From Diaphorobacter sp. HDW4A (lineage in GTDB: Bacteria; Pseudomonadota; Gammaproteobacteria; Burkholderiales; Burkholderiaceae_C): a stretch of 64,000 nt of DNA. Position numbers and translations under genes: made by a program. Every line of letters begins with the position of its first letter. Position 1 is the stretch's first letter. A model generated the notes under the pieces. It saw nothing but the letters and a program-made list of their open reading frames with translations. It was not told where the DNA came from and ran no database searches. Shown piece by piece: positions 15,700-26,102 of the stretch. The stretch is taken from the NCBI RefSeq assembly GCF_011305995.1, contig NZ_CP049910.1:1-64000 (forward strand), in the 5' to 3' direction.

Positions 15700-16647
15700 T
15701 CAGGCGTTGTGGTCGTCGGGCGTTGCGTCGGTTTCCGTCATCGGCAGCAGCGGGTTGACGCTGGCGCGCGCGAAGTCGGTCTCGCTCATCAAGAGGTCCA
15801 GCATCAGTGTGGCGAGGTCATCGGCCAGCGGTTCCGCGAACGGGTCCTTTTCCTGATTGGCGATCTTGCGGTAGGTGTGGCACACGTCACAGGTCTCGGC
15901 CAGCACGGTCTCGTCGCCGCCATCGACCTTCTGGTAGCGCACGCCCTTGGTGCTTTCGCAGTGGGTGCACTTCACGCGCACCATGTGCCACTCGGTGGCG
16001 CAGGTGCCGCAGTGCAGATAGCGTAGCCCTGCGTCGCGACCGCCGATGCGGATCACGCTGGCCACCGGCGCGGTCGCGCAGACGGGGCAGATCGAGGCGG
16101 GGTCGGTGTAGGGCACGTCGCTTTCCTGCAGGCGGCTTGCTCGGTCGGCGAAGGTCACCTGCAGCGCGGCCATCACCACGGGGGCGGCGGCGAGATCGGA
16201 GCTTTCGGTCAGCAGGCCCACCAGCACGCGGCGCGCGAGCGTGTTGCGGTCTTCGGCGTCCATGGCGTGCAGCGATTGCAGCATGGGCTTGACGGCATCG
16301 GGCACATGGGGGGCGTGGTCCAGCTCGTCGAGCAGTTGCACCAGCACGTCCTGCCACACCGGATCGATGTGGCTCGCGGCGGGCAACAGCGGCATGGAAT
16401 GTTCCTGCGCCTGCGCGATCAGCACGGCGTCGGGCGCGGCGGTCTGCACGCTGGCAGCGGCTTTCTGCTGGGCGCGCACGATCTGCGCGACAAAGCGCAG
16501 GTAGTCGGCGATGGGGTTGCCATCGGCCTTCTGTTCGAGGCGCGCGGCGCGCTCGGCGAACAGCTGCGCGGGCTGTGGAAGACGGATACGCTGCGGATTG
16601 GTGCGGTCGAGCGATTCGATTTCGCCCGGTTGAAGAATTCTTGACAC
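15700..16647 (-). CDS. fdhE: Formate dehydrogenase accessory protein FdhE
   Basis: A 315-residue cytoplasmic, rubredoxin-like maturation factor for respiratory formate dehydrogenase. The opening [14 protein letters not shown] is characteristic. The C-terminal half carries four CxxC pairs (CPVC, CGTC, CTHC, CDVC) that bind iron. GTG at 16647 is chosen because homologues begin at this [10 protein letters not shown] and GGGAG lies about 10 bases before it; a TTG at 16671 would add 8 odd residues. E. coli FdhE is 309 residues. It lies between the fdn structural genes and selA. Confidence 0.95.
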   Translation of the reverse strand: MSRILQPGEIESLDRTNPQRIRLPQPAQLFAERAARLEQKADGNPIADYLRFVAQIVRAQQKAAASVQTAAPDAVLIAQAQEHSMPLLPAASHIDPVWQDVLVQLLDELDHAPHVPDAVKPMLQSLHAMDAEDRNTLARRVLVGLLTESSDLAAAPVVMAALQVTFADRASRLQESDVPYTDPASICPVCATAPVASVIRIGGRDAGLRYLHCGTCATEWHMVRVKCTHCESTKGVRYQKVDGGDETVLAETCDVCHTYRKIANQEKDPFAEPLADDLATLMLDLLMSETDFARASVNPLLPMTETDATPDDHNA

Positions 16648-16722
16648 TGTGAAGTGACTCCCAAAAAACAATGCCGCTGACTGCCAAAAAACAGTCAGCG
16701 GCAGGGCAGGGGCAACGCTATG

Positions 16723-17349
16723 TTAGCTGTTGTCGCCCGTCATCTTGCGATACCACCCACGGTGGTGTTGCTTTGCCCAGGCACGTGTGACCGTGCCGTA
16801 GAGCATCGCGCGGATGGTGCCGCGGGTCCAGATGGCGGCATAGACGTGCATGATGATCAGGCCGATCATCCACACGGCCGCCACGGCGTGCAGCACTGAG
16901 GCGATGCGCACCACGCCCACGGGCAGGTTCAGCCAGGCGCGCCACATCATGACGCCGGAGACGATGAGCATCAGCATGCCGATCCCGAGGCCCCAGAACA
17001 GCACCTTCTGGCCGCCGTTGTACTTGCCTTGCTCGGGCATGTCGTGGTCGTCGCCGTCCACCATCTTGTTGACGTTCTTGAGCCACTCGACGTCACGTGG
17101 TTCGATCACGTTGAGCTTGGCGAAGCGGAAGAACATCACCAGGAAGAACACGAACATCACCACACCGATGTAGGGGTGCAGGATGCGCGTCCACGGGCCA
17201 CCGCCGAACAGCATGGTCAGCGGGAAGAACGCCGGATGGAAGAAGGCCAGACCGGAGAGTGCCAGCAGAATGAAGCAGATGCCCACCACCCAGTGGTTCA
17301 GGCGCTCCGAGGCGTTGTAGCGTTGCAGGTCACGAGGATTGCGTCTCAT
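16723..17349 (-). CDS. fdnI: Formate dehydrogenase cytochrome b556 (gamma) subunit
   Basis: A 208-residue integral membrane di-haem subunit that passes electrons from the beta subunit to quinone. Membrane segments lie at about 20-40, 55-75, 110-135 and 150-172. Histidines in [27 protein letters not shown] and [10 protein letters not shown] are candidates for the haem ligands. Its start overlaps the fdnH stop by 4 bases. It could equally be named fdoI; sequence alone does not separate the nitrate-inducible from the aerobic isoform. Confidence 0.94.
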   Translation of the reverse strand: MRRNPRDLQRYNASERLNHWVVGICFILLALSGLAFFHPAFFPLTMLFGGGPWTRILHPYIGVVMFVFFLVMFFRFAKLNVIEPRDVEWLKNVNKMVDGDDHDMPEQGKYNGGQKVLFWGLGIGMLMLIVSGVMMWRAWLNLPVGVVRIASVLHAVAAVWMIGLIIMHVYAAIWTRGTIRAMLYGTVTRAWAKQHHRGWYRKMTGDNS

Positions 17350-18269
17350 GGCTGATTCTCCTTGGCTTCGGCTTCACGGTCCTTGCGTTCTTCCTCGTCT
17401 TCCAATTCCTTGGAGACTTCGTTCGGTCCCTTGGTGATGTAGTGGAACAGGCTGCCGATGGCGGCGGCGCCGAGCAGCGCCATCGACAACGGTTTGGCAA
17501 CACCCTTCCACAGTCCGACCATCGGGCTGATCTTCGGCGTATCTGGCAGGTTGGCGTACAGCGACGGCTTGTCGGCATGGTGTAGAACGTACATCACATG
17601 CGTGCCGCCCACGCCTTGCGGATCGTACAAACCGGCCTCCTTGAAGCCGCGCTCGTTCAGGTCCTTCACGCGTTCCGCAGCCTGATCCTTCATTGCCTTC
17701 TTGGTGCCGAACATGATGGCGCCGGTCGGGCAGGTGGTGACGCAGGCCGGTTCGCGCCCAACGGCCACGCGGTCCGAGCACAGCGTGCACTTGTAGGCCT
17801 TGTGGTCCTTCTTGGAGATGCGCGGCACGTTGAACGGGCAACCAGTGACGCAGTAGCCGCAGCCAACGCAGTTTTCCTCATGGAAATCCACGATGCCGTT
17901 GGTGTACTGGACGATGGCTCCGGGCGATGGGCAGGCCTTGAGACAGCCCGGGTCGGCGCAGTGCATGCAGCCGTCCTTGCGGATGAGCCATTCCAGATTG
18001 CCCGTGGCCTCGTTGTCGTATTCGGTGAATTTCATCACCGTCCACGCGTTCTCGGTCAGGTCGGTCGGATTGTCGTAGGTGCCGTGGAATTCACCGGGCT
18101 CCTGGCGCAGATCGTTCCACTCCATGCATGCCGTTTGGCAAGCCTTGCAGCCGATGCATTTGGAGACGTCGATGAGTTTGGCGACTTCGCCGGACTGTGG
18201 CGACCGCGCCTGTGGAGGCGGGGTCGTCGTAGCCGAGAGGCGCATGATATCGAGTGATTGCAGTGACAT
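17346..18269 (-). CDS. fdnH: Formate dehydrogenase iron-sulfur (beta) subunit
   Basis: A 307-residue ferredoxin-like subunit with four [4Fe-4S] motifs: [11 protein letters not shown] near 33, [10 protein letters not shown] near 95, [11 protein letters not shown] near 128, and [20 protein letters not shown] near 150. A single membrane segment ([18 protein letters not shown]) near 265-285 anchors it on the periplasmic face. ATG 18269 is chosen: GAGGAG lies 7 bases upstream and the sequence [14 protein letters not shown] matches family N-termini. Upstream in-frame codons overlap the fdnG stop. It links the catalytic subunit to the cytochrome b subunit. Confidence 0.95.
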   Translation of the reverse strand: MSLQSLDIMRLSATTTPPPQARSPQSGEVAKLIDVSKCIGCKACQTACMEWNDLRQEPGEFHGTYDNPTDLTENAWTVMKFTEYDNEATGNLEWLIRKDGCMHCADPGCLKACPSPGAIVQYTNGIVDFHEENCVGCGYCVTGCPFNVPRISKKDHKAYKCTLCSDRVAVGREPACVTTCPTGAIMFGTKKAMKDQAAERVKDLNERGFKEAGLYDPQGVGGTHVMYVLHHADKPSLYANLPDTPKISPMVGLWKGVAKPLSMALLGAAAIGSLFHYITKGPNEVSKELEDEEERKDREAEAKENQP

Positions 18270-18282
18270 CAGTGGCTCCTCA

Positions 18283-21200
18283 TTAGATCTTCTCAACCTT
18301 CACGAGGAAGGTCTTGAATTCCGGCGTGTTGCTGTTGCCGTCTCCGACGTAAGGCGTGAGCGTGTTGGCCAGATAACCCGGCTTGGTCACGCCCTTGAAG
18401 CCCCAGTGGATTGGAATCCCCACGTGGTGCACCATCTTGCCCTCGATTTTCATCGGCTTGATGCGCTTGGTGACCAAAGCCTTCACCTTGATCGCCCCAC
18501 GCTTGGAGGACACCTTTACCCGGTCGCCCGAGGCAATGCCCAATTCCTTGGCCAGCAATTCGCCGATTTCGACGAATTGCTCCGGTTGCGTGATGGCGTT
18601 GACCAGCGAGTGCTTGGTCCAGTAGTGGAAGTGCTCCGTCAAACGATAGGTTGTGCCCACGTGCGGGAACTCGTCCGCCTTGCCGAAGGTTTCCCAGATG
18701 TGCGGGAACACCCGTGCCGCCGGCGAGCTGGTGGCCTTGGGGTTGTTCGGGTACATCGGGTTCTTGCCGATCGGCGTGTCGAACGGTTCATAGTGCGTGG
18801 GGAACGGGCCTTCGTTCATGCCCTTGCGAGCGAAGAAGCGTGCGACGCCTTCCGGGTTCATGATGAACGGACCATTGCCGGTTTCGGGCGCGATGCCCAC
18901 ACCGGTATCCGGCACGTCAGCACCCACCCAGGCCTTGCCATTCCACTTGATGAGCTCGCGACTCGGGTTGAACGGCTTGCCCGCCACGTCGGCAGAAGCG
19001 CGGTTGTAGAGCACGCGGCGGTTCGCTGGCCAGGCCCAGGCCCAGTTCAGCGTGTTGCCGATGCCCGTCGGGTCGGAGTTGTCGCGGCGGCCCATCTGGT
19101 TGCCGGCCACAGTCCATGCACCGGCGTAGATCCAGCAGCCCGAAGCCGTGGTGCCATCGTCGCGCAGTTCTGCAAACCCGGAGACTTGCTGGCCGCCCGG
19201 ACGCAGCACCTTGGTCGGGTCTTTCGGATCGACCAGATCGACCAGCGCCTTGCCGTTGTACTCCTTGGCGATCTCTTCCGATGAAGGATGAGCAGGCTGT
19301 GCGTACTTCCAGTCCAGATTCGCAATGGGATCAGGGAACGCGCCGCCGTCCTTGGCGTACATGGCCTTCAGGCGCACGTGCAGCGCCGACATGATGGCCA
19401 CGTCGGTCTTGGCTTCACCCGGAGCCTCCGCAGCCTTCCAGTGCCACTGCAGCACACGAGACGAGCTCACCACTGCGCCATCTTCTTCAGCGAAGCAGGT
19501 GGTCGGCAGACGGAACACCTCGGTCTTGATCGACGCGGTATCCACATCGTTGAACTCGCCGAAGTTCTTCCAGAACTCGGAGGTTTCAGTCGCCAGCGGA
19601 TCCATGATGACGAGGAACTTCAGCTTCGAGAGGCCATCACGCACGCGGGTGCTGTTGGCCAGCGCCGCAATCGGGTTGAAGCCCTGCGCGATGTAGCCGT
19701 TGACCTTGCCTTCGTTCATCAGCTGGAAGTACTGCAGCATGTCGTACTGCTTGTCCAGCTTGGGCAGATAGTCGTAGGCCCAGTTGTTTTCCGCAGTCGC
19801 TGAAGCGCCCCACCACGACTTCATCAGGCTGACGTGGAACTTCGGATAGTTCTGCCAGTAGCTCATCTGATTGGCGCGCAGAGGTTTCTGCGTGCGGCTC
19901 GTGATGTAGCCCTGATAGTCCTGTTCCCCCTGCATCGGCAGCGTCAGATAACCGGGCAGGCTGTTGGACAGCAGGCCCAGGTCAGTCAGACCCTGGATGT
20001 TGGAGTGACCACGCAGCGCGTTCATGCCGCCGCCAGCGATACCGATGTTGCCGCACAAGAGCTGCACCATCGCACCGCAACGCAGGATCTGTGCGCCGGT
20101 GGAATGCTGCGTCCAGCCGAGCGCGTACAGGATCGTCGCGGCGCGGCCTGGAACAGCGGTGGACGCGAACTGCTCGCACACGTGCTTGAACTTGTCCTGA
20201 GGTGTGCCGCAAACGCTCTCCACGCGCTCTGGCGTGTAGCTCTCGTAGTGCTTCTTCATCAACTGGTACACGCAGCGCGGGTGCTGCAGTGTCGGGTCGG
20301 TCTTGACGTAGCCGTCTTCGCCCAACTCGTAGTCCCAGGTTTTCTTGTCGTATACGCGCTTCTCTTCGTTGTAGCCCGAGAAGATGCCGTCCACGAATTC
20401 ATAGTCATCGCGCACGATGAAGGTGAAGTCCGTATAGTTTTTCACGTACTCGTGATGGATCTTGTCGTTGGCGAGCAGGTAATTGATCATGCCCCCGAGG
20501 AACACGATGTCCGAACCTGACCGGATCGGCGCGTAGAAGTCCGCTACCGACGCTGAACGGTTGAAACGCGGGTCCACCACCATGAAGTGCGCCTTGTTGT
20601 GCGCCTTGGCTTCGGTGACCCATTTGAAGCCGCATGGGTGCGCTTCAGCGGCATTGCCGCCCATGATCAAAATAACGTCCGCATTCTTGATGTCGACCCA
20701 ATGGTTCGTCATCGCTCCACGGCCAAACGTCGGGGCAAGACCTGCCACCGTCGGGCCGTGTCAAACACGGGCTTGGTTATCGAATGCGAGCAGGCCCCAC
20801 GAACGGGCCACTTTGTGTGTGATGTATCCGGCTTCGTTGCTCGCGGCCGATGCCGCCAGCATGCCGGTGGTGAGCCAGCGGTTGACCTTCAAGCCGTCCT
20901 TCGTGGAGGCTTCGAAGTTCGCATCGCGGTCGTCCTTGAGGAGCTTGGTGATGCGGGTCAGCGCCTCGTCCCAGGACATGCGCTTCCACTCGTTCGAGCC
21001 GGGAGCGCGGTACTCAGGGTACAGCAGGCGGTTGGGGCTATTGATGAAGTCGAGCAGACCTGCCCCCTTGGGGCAGAGCGTGCCGCGATTCACCGGGTGG
21101 TCCGGATCGCCCTCGACGTGGATCACCGAGGACTTGGCGTTCTTGCCGCCCGTGCCCAGCGAATACATGAGGATGCCGCAACCGACCGAGCAGTACGTAC

Positions 21201-21348
21201 AGGTCTGGCGCGTGACCGTGGTCGACGCAAGCTTGAACTGACGCACCTCCGCAAGAGCGGCTGTGGGCGAGAAGCCCATGGCCACGAGGCTGGAGCCGAC
21301 CAGGCCCGCCCCGCTCATGCGGAAGAAGTGTCTTCTGTTCATGTCCAT
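18283..21348 (-). CDS. fdnG: Selenocysteine formate dehydrogenase catalytic subunit
   Basis: A 1021-residue periplasmic molybdopterin enzyme that oxidises formate. One reading frame spans an in-frame TGA at 20761-20763, codon 196, in the context [23 protein letters not shown]. coli FdnG also has Sec at 196. The Tat signal is [14 protein letters not shown] at the N-terminus. The [4Fe-4S] motif CTYCSVGCG is near residue 53, followed by the first domain's GTLCPKG. The ATG at 21348 is supported by GGAGG 7 bases upstream. An automatic caller would split this into two genes at the UGA. It heads the fdnGHI-fdhE-selA-selB-selC run and is divergent from fdhD. Confidence 0.97.
20734..20763 (-). promoter_or_regulatory. 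Sec codon and SECIS-like hairpin in fdnG
   Basis: On the minus strand the UGA (20763-20761) is followed, 14 bases later, by GGCA (20746-20743), loop GGTCT (20742-20738) and TGCC (20737-20734). Bacterial SECIS elements place a hairpin with a GGUCU-type apical loop at this distance so that SelB can bind. It overlaps the coding sequence. Confidence 0.85.
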
Positions 21349-21679
21349 GACAGATCCTCCTTTGGTGTTAGTGGTGAGAAATTCATCGCAGCAGCTTGTG
21401 ATAACTGGCTTGATTCCGACATCAGCCGATGAGCCGATGCCAAAACCCCCAGTGCCGGTGGGCGCTGGAGGACCAAAAACTGTTCGAAGACACGATGGAA
21501 GCCGTTTGCTGCGTCGCAGCAAATCATGAGTGCATGCCCGCTTTCGCGGTGAATGGCTGGATGTGCTGGACATCGTGGCTTGGAGACGAGTTGCGATGAT
21601 CTTAACTGCTTGAATCAATTCCCTCAATGAGGGGGAGGTCTGGGGGAACTGCCCAGTGGCGCGCTGGTATCGTTGTGGT
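21349..21679. promoter_or_regulatory. Divergent fdnG/fdhD promoter region
   Basis: A 331-base gap between two divergent gene starts. It must hold both promoters. I looked for FNR-like (TTGAT-N4-ATCAA) and sigma-54 (GG-N10-GC) sites and found no clean match. GGAGG for fdnG lies at 21356-21360. Confidence 0.5.
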
Positions 21680-22564
21680 ATGCAAAATTCTGAGAGTTCT
21701 TCGTCCGCCGCAACCGCCGCGTCTGCCGCCTGTCCGATGGCGGACATGCCCGGCACGACGCTGCCTTCGCTGGTTCAGGTGCAGGCGCGCCTGTGGTCAG
21801 CGGGGAGCGAAGAGGGGCAATGGGTGCCACGCGAGGTCTCGGCCGAGGTGCCGGTGGCCATGGTTTTCAATGGCATTTCGCACGCCGTGATGATGGCAAG
21901 CCCCAGAGATCTGGTCGAGTTTGGCGTGGGTTTTGCGATCAGCGAGGGCATTGTCGAGAGCCCGGACGACTGCCGTGACGTCGAAACCGAGGTGCACGGA
22001 GCTGGAACGCCCGACGCCAGTTGTGCGGTGCACATGGAGATCGCGTCGCGCCATTTCGCCCGCCTGAAAGATCAACGCCGCACGCTCGCCGGGCGCACCG
22101 GCTGCGGGGTGTGCGGGATCGACAGTATTCAGGCGCTCGACCTGCACCCCGAGCAGGTGCCGTCGCCTGCGTGGCGAGAGCAGTTCGGGGTGGCGGCGAT
22201 CAATGCTGCGTTTTCCGCGCTGTCGGCCAAGCAGGCGCTGAACGCGCGTTCGGGCTCGCTGCACGCAGCCGGCTGGGCCAGGCCCGATGGCACGATCGAA
22301 CATGTGATGGAAGACGTGGGCCGCCACAACGCGCTTGACAAACTCATCGGCAAACTCGCGCTGGCAAAGGAGCTGGGCACGCCGGGCTTCGTGGTCATGA
22401 CCAGCCGCACGAGCTACGAGCTGGTGCGCAAATGCGCCCGCGTGGGCATTCCGGCGCTGGCCACGATTTCCGCGCCGACCTCGCTCGCGCTGCAGCTTGC
22501 CGATGAGGCGGGCATGCAGCTTTGGGGTTTCTGCCGCCCGCCGTCGGCGGTCCGCTATGTTTGA
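21680..22564 (+). CDS. fdhD: Sulfur carrier protein for formate dehydrogenase
   Basis: A 294-residue protein that passes sulfur from cysteine desulfurase to the Mo-bisMGD cofactor before it is inserted into formate dehydrogenase. The core signature GRTGCGVCGIDS gives the catalytic C142-x2-C145. Other family marks are EVPVAMVFNG, FGVGFAISEGI, HAAGWARPDG, EDVGRHNALDKLIG and VMTSRTSYELVRK. ATG 21680 is preferred to an upstream frame start at 21656, since the first 30 residues are already poorly conserved. It is divergent from fdnG and needed for its activity. Confidence 0.95.
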   Translation: MQNSESSSSAATAASAACPMADMPGTTLPSLVQVQARLWSAGSEEGQWVPREVSAEVPVAMVFNGISHAVMMASPRDLVEFGVGFAISEGIVESPDDCRDVETEVHGAGTPDASCAVHMEIASRHFARLKDQRRTLAGRTGCGVCGIDSIQALDLHPEQVPSPAWREQFGVAAINAAFSALSAKQALNARSGSLHAAGWARPDGTIEHVMEDVGRHNALDKLIGKLALAKELGTPGFVVMTSRTSYELVRKCARVGIPALATISAPTSLALQLADEAGMQLWGFCRPPSAVRYV

Positions 22565-22582
22565 TCGATGGGATCTGCCTTC

Positions 22583-25105
22583 ATGAACATCTCTGCGTGG
22601 ACTCTGGGCTGGCGCACTCTTTGGCGTGATGTGCGCGCGGGTGAGCTGCGTCTGCTGATCGTGGCCGTGACGCTGGCGGTCGCGGCGCTCACGTCGGTGG
22701 GTTTCTTTTCGGACCGCTTGCAGAGCGGCCTGCAGCGTGATGCGCTGCAACTGCTCGGCGGTGATGTGGTGATCGTGAGTGACAACGCCACGCCCGACAC
22801 CTTTGTGCAGGAAGCCAAAAGGCTGGGCCTGCGCAGCGCGGCGACGCTGAGCTTTCCCACCATGGCGCGCGCGAGCGATGCCCAAGGCGGCGAGAGCAAG
22901 CTGGTGGCATTGAAGAGTGTGGACGGCAGCTATCCGCTGCGCGGTCAACTGCAGGTGGCGACCCAGACGGCGCAGCCCGGTGCGGCGACCAAGGACATTC
23001 CTGCCGCCGGAGAGGCGTGGGCTGATGCGCCGCTGCTCGAATCACTCGGCATCGCCTTGAGCGACACGCTGCTGCTTGGCGACGCGAGTCTGAAGATCAC
23101 CCGCATCATCACGCTCGAGCCCGACCGTGGCGCGGGCTTCATGAGCTTTGCGCCGCGCGTGCTGATCAATGCGCAGGATCTGACGGCGACCGGCCTCGTG
23201 CAGCCAGCGAGCCGCATCACCTACCGCTTTGCGGTGGCGGGCGATGTGCCGCGCGTGGTGCAGCAATTCAAGGACTTTGCGACGCAACTGGTGGACGGGC
23301 ACGAGGTGCGCGGCGTGCGCGTGGAATCGCTCGACAGCGGCCGCCCCGAGATGCACCAGACACTGGTGCGCGCGCAGAACTTTCTGAATCTCGTGGCGCT
23401 GCTCGCGGCCCTGCTGTCCGCTGTGGCCGTGGCGCTGGCCGCGCGCGGCTTTGCCAACGAGCATCTGGATGCCTCCGCGATGTTGCGCGTACTGGGTCAG
23501 AGCCAGCGCACCATTGCCTGGGCCTACGCCATCGAGTTCGCGCTGATCGGTCTGTTTGCCAGCCTGCTTGGCGTGGCGCTGGGCTTTGCGGTGCACTATG
23601 TGTTCGTGTGGATGTTCTCAGGGCTGGTCAATGCCGTGCTGCCAGCCGCGACTTTCTGGCCGGTGCTGTTCGGCCTCGGCGTGGGGCTTACGCTGATGTT
23701 CGCGTTTGGCCTGCCGCCGGTGCTTCAGCTCGCGCAGGTGCCGCCGCTGCGGGTGATCCGACGTGATCTGGGTGGCTTCAAACCGGCATCGCTCTTCGTG
23801 CTGGGGCTGGGCATGGTCGGATTCGCCGTGCTGCTGATGGCGGTGAGCCGCGATCTCAAGCTCGGCGGCATCGCGGTCGGCGGCTTTGCGGCGGCGGTAG
23901 TGGTGTTTGCGGCGCTGGCATGGCTGGCGGTCAAGGCGCTGCGGCGCTTGGTGAATGAGGCCACCGCGCCGCGCTGGCTGGTACTCGCCACGCGGCAGAT
24001 TTCCGCGCGACCGGCCTATGCGGTGGTGCAGGTCAGCAGTCTGGCGGTCGGCCTGCTGGCACTGGTGTTGCTGGTGCTGCTGCGCACTGACCTGATCAGC
24101 AGCTGGCAGAAGGCCACGCCGCCCGATGCGCCCAACCGCTTCGTGATCAACGTGTTGCCCGAACAGGCCGAGGGTTTCCAGAACGCACTCAAGCAAGCGG
24201 GTGTACAGAAGTTCGACTGGTATCCGATGATCCGTGGCCGCCTTGTCGCGGTGAACGGTAAGGACGTGAGCCCCGACGACTACGCCGAGGACCGCGCCAA
24301 GCGCCTCGTCGACCGTGAGTTCAATCTCTCGAACGCGGCACAGCCGCCAGAGCACAACATGATCGTCGGCGGCGTGTGGAAGGCCGAAGAGCAGGGCGCC
24401 ATGAGCGTGGAGGAGGGCATTGCCACGACGCTGGGCCTGAAGCTCGGCGACATGCTGCGCTTTGACATCGGCGGCATCCAGAACGAGGCGAAGATCACCA
24501 GCCTGCGCAAGGTGGACTGGGCGTCGATGCGCGCGAACTTCTTCGTGATGTATCCCGTCGCGAACCTGCCCGATGTGCCTGCAACCTATCTCGCCGCCTA
24601 CCGTGCGCCCGACAAGCAGGGCTTCGACAACGCGCTGGTGCACGAGTTTCCCAATATCACCAATGTGGACCTGAGCGCCACGCTGCAGCAGGTGCAGACC
24701 GTGCTCGGGCAGGTGATCCGCGCGGTGGAATTTCTGTTCGGCTTCACGCTGGCGGCCGGGCTGGTGGTGTTGTTCGCGGCCGTCACTGCCACGCGTGAGG
24801 AGCGTGCGCGCGAATTTGCCATCATGCGCGCCATGGGCGCGCGTGGGCGGTTGCTCAGGCAGGTGCAGCGCGCGGAACTGGCGGGTGTGGGCTTGCTCGC
24901 GGGCTTTCTCGCCAGCGTGGTGGCCGTGGCTGTGGGCTGGGCGCTGGCGCGCTATGTGTTCGACTTCAGCTGGAGCGCACCGCTGTGGGTTCCCTTCGTC
25001 GGCGCGGTGTGCGGTGCGCTGCTGGCACTGGCAGCGGGATGGTGGGGTCTGCGCGAGGTACTGCGCAGACCGGTGGTGGATACGCTGCGGCGCGCGGCGC
25101 AGTAA
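22583..25105 (+). CDS. FtsX-like ABC transporter permease (YbbP type)
   Basis: An 840-residue membrane protein with two FtsX modules. A first membrane segment lies at residues about 15-35, a long periplasmic MacB-like region (about 40-250) carries LLGGDVVIVSDNA, then three helices near 270-400. A further pair lies near 415-480, a second periplasmic region near 500-700 and a final trio near 715-830. This is the layout of YbbP, part of an ABC export or lipid/lipoprotein-related system. No ATP-binding partner gene is adjacent, and it lies 18 bases after fdhD, an unusual neighbour. ATG 22583 is chosen on the family start; ATG 22568 adds 5 residues. Confidence 0.85.
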   Translation: MNISAWTLGWRTLWRDVRAGELRLLIVAVTLAVAALTSVGFFSDRLQSGLQRDALQLLGGDVVIVSDNATPDTFVQEAKRLGLRSAATLSFPTMARASDAQGGESKLVALKSVDGSYPLRGQLQVATQTAQPGAATKDIPAAGEAWADAPLLESLGIALSDTLLLGDASLKITRIITLEPDRGAGFMSFAPRVLINAQDLTATGLVQPASRITYRFAVAGDVPRVVQQFKDFATQLVDGHEVRGVRVESLDSGRPEMHQTLVRAQNFLNLVALLAALLSAVAVALAARGFANEHLDASAMLRVLGQSQRTIAWAYAIEFALIGLFASLLGVALGFAVHYVFVWMFSGLVNAVLPAATFWPVLFGLGVGLTLMFAFGLPPVLQLAQVPPLRVIRRDLGGFKPASLFVLGLGMVGFAVLLMAVSRDLKLGGIAVGGFAAAVVVFAALAWLAVKALRRLVNEATAPRWLVLATRQISARPAYAVVQVSSLAVGLLALVLLVLLRTDLISSWQKATPPDAPNRFVINVLPEQAEGFQNALKQAGVQKFDWYPMIRGRLVAVNGKDVSPDDYAEDRAKRLVDREFNLSNAAQPPEHNMIVGGVWKAEEQGAMSVEEGIATTLGLKLGDMLRFDIGGIQNEAKITSLRKVDWASMRANFFVMYPVANLPDVPATYLAAYRAPDKQGFDNALVHEFPNITNVDLSATLQQVQTVLGQVIRAVEFLFGFTLAAGLVVLFAAVTATREERAREFAIMRAMGARGRLLRQVQRAELAGVGLLAGFLASVVAVAVGWALARYVFDFSWSAPLWVPFVGAVCGALLALAAGWWGLREVLRRPVVDTLRRAAQ

Positions 25106-25168
25106 AAGTTTGCACGGAGGCGCAGAGGGCGTGCGGCTCCGTTATGCTCGCCTGCGGTGACTTTTCAC

Positions 25169-25999
25169 ATGACTGAGAAATTGACAGAGAATTATTCGGA
25201 CCTGTTCGCCGATACCAAACCGCTTGAATCGCCGCCCGAACCACCCGCACCGAGTCCATCGGTGAGCGCCGTGGCGGCGGCGCGCCCCGTCTCGTTCTTC
25301 CGATGGACGTTCGAGGGAATGCGCGCGTCCTTCCTGCTGCGCCCAAGCATCGCGCTCGATGCCGTTCCAGGTCCGTGGCAGCTCGCCTTTCTGACGCTGA
25401 TCGCCAGCGGGCTCGATGTGCTGTTCGATCGGCTCTCGCTCTCGGGCGAGGTTCAGTTCAACTACCAGGGTTGGCTGATTCAATGGAGCCTGTGCCTGGT
25501 CACGCTTTGGCTTGCCTGGTGTTTTGCGCCGCGTGCGCGACTCGGCGCGGCGCAGGCTGCATGCCGGGTGATCGCATGGTTTGCGCTGCTGACCTGGGCC
25601 TTGTTGCTGCCGATGCTGGCTTATTACAGTGTCATGTTCTGGATAAAGATCGCTGACGACAGCGACGTGCCCGCATGGGTGAGCGATTTCTCGATGAGCC
25701 TGATCGCCTCGCTCTGGATGTTTGCCGTCATGAGCAAGCTCTCGCGTCACTATTTTGAAAGCTGGCTGCGCGCGTTCGTTCTGGTGCTGGCCGTGTTTGT
25801 CGTGACGGCCGTGCTGTTCGCCACGGCCGATGCGGAAACATGGCTTGCAGCGGATTCCGAGGGGGCTCCGGTGGAGGTTGTTCCCGGCGAAGAAGAGTCG
25901 GACGATGGTACGGATGAACAGGAGGAGTCGAACACTCCGGAAATGCTGGAAGCGCAGCTTCATGTGCCAGCTTGGAACGCGTCGCCCATCCTGATCTGA
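25169..25999 (+). CDS. Multi-pass membrane protein of unknown function
   Basis: A 276-residue protein. Residues 1-45 are hydrophilic and Pro-rich. Five probable membrane helices follow (about 75-95, 110-130, 140-165, 175-200, 210-230). The C-terminal 40 residues are strongly acidic (PGEEESDDGTDEQEE). The helix arrangement is reminiscent of Yip1-type proteins, but no signature residues are convincing. ATG 25169 is used; a GTG at 25157 is also open. The gene stands alone between the permease and the hemoglobin gene. Confidence 0.7.
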   Translation: MTEKLTENYSDLFADTKPLESPPEPPAPSPSVSAVAAARPVSFFRWTFEGMRASFLLRPSIALDAVPGPWQLAFLTLIASGLDVLFDRLSLSGEVQFNYQGWLIQWSLCLVTLWLAWCFAPRARLGAAQAACRVIAWFALLTWALLLPMLAYYSVMFWIKIADDSDVPAWVSDFSMSLIASLWMFAVMSKLSRHYFESWLRAFVLVLAVFVVTAVLFATADAETWLAADSEGAPVEVVPGEEESDDGTDEQEESNTPEMLEAQLHVPAWNASPILI

Positions 26000-26102
26000 G
26001 GCGTGGAAACCTGTCATGCAGTGCCATGCATGCAGCGACGAATGCGGGACAATCTTTGCTTGTCTCTCTTCATTCACCTCCCGTCAGATTGCACCGCGCG
26101 CC

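Noticed and set aside
18283-21348. Two separate genes (18,283-20,748 and 20,761-21,756) for formate dehydrogenase
   Set aside because: The TGA between them is a selenocysteine codon in a conserved context with a SECIS-like hairpin, and selA, selB and selC lie downstream, so it is one gene.
21349-21679. FNR or sigma-54 site for fdnG
   Set aside because: Partial matches were seen, but spacing or core bases did not fit either consensus.
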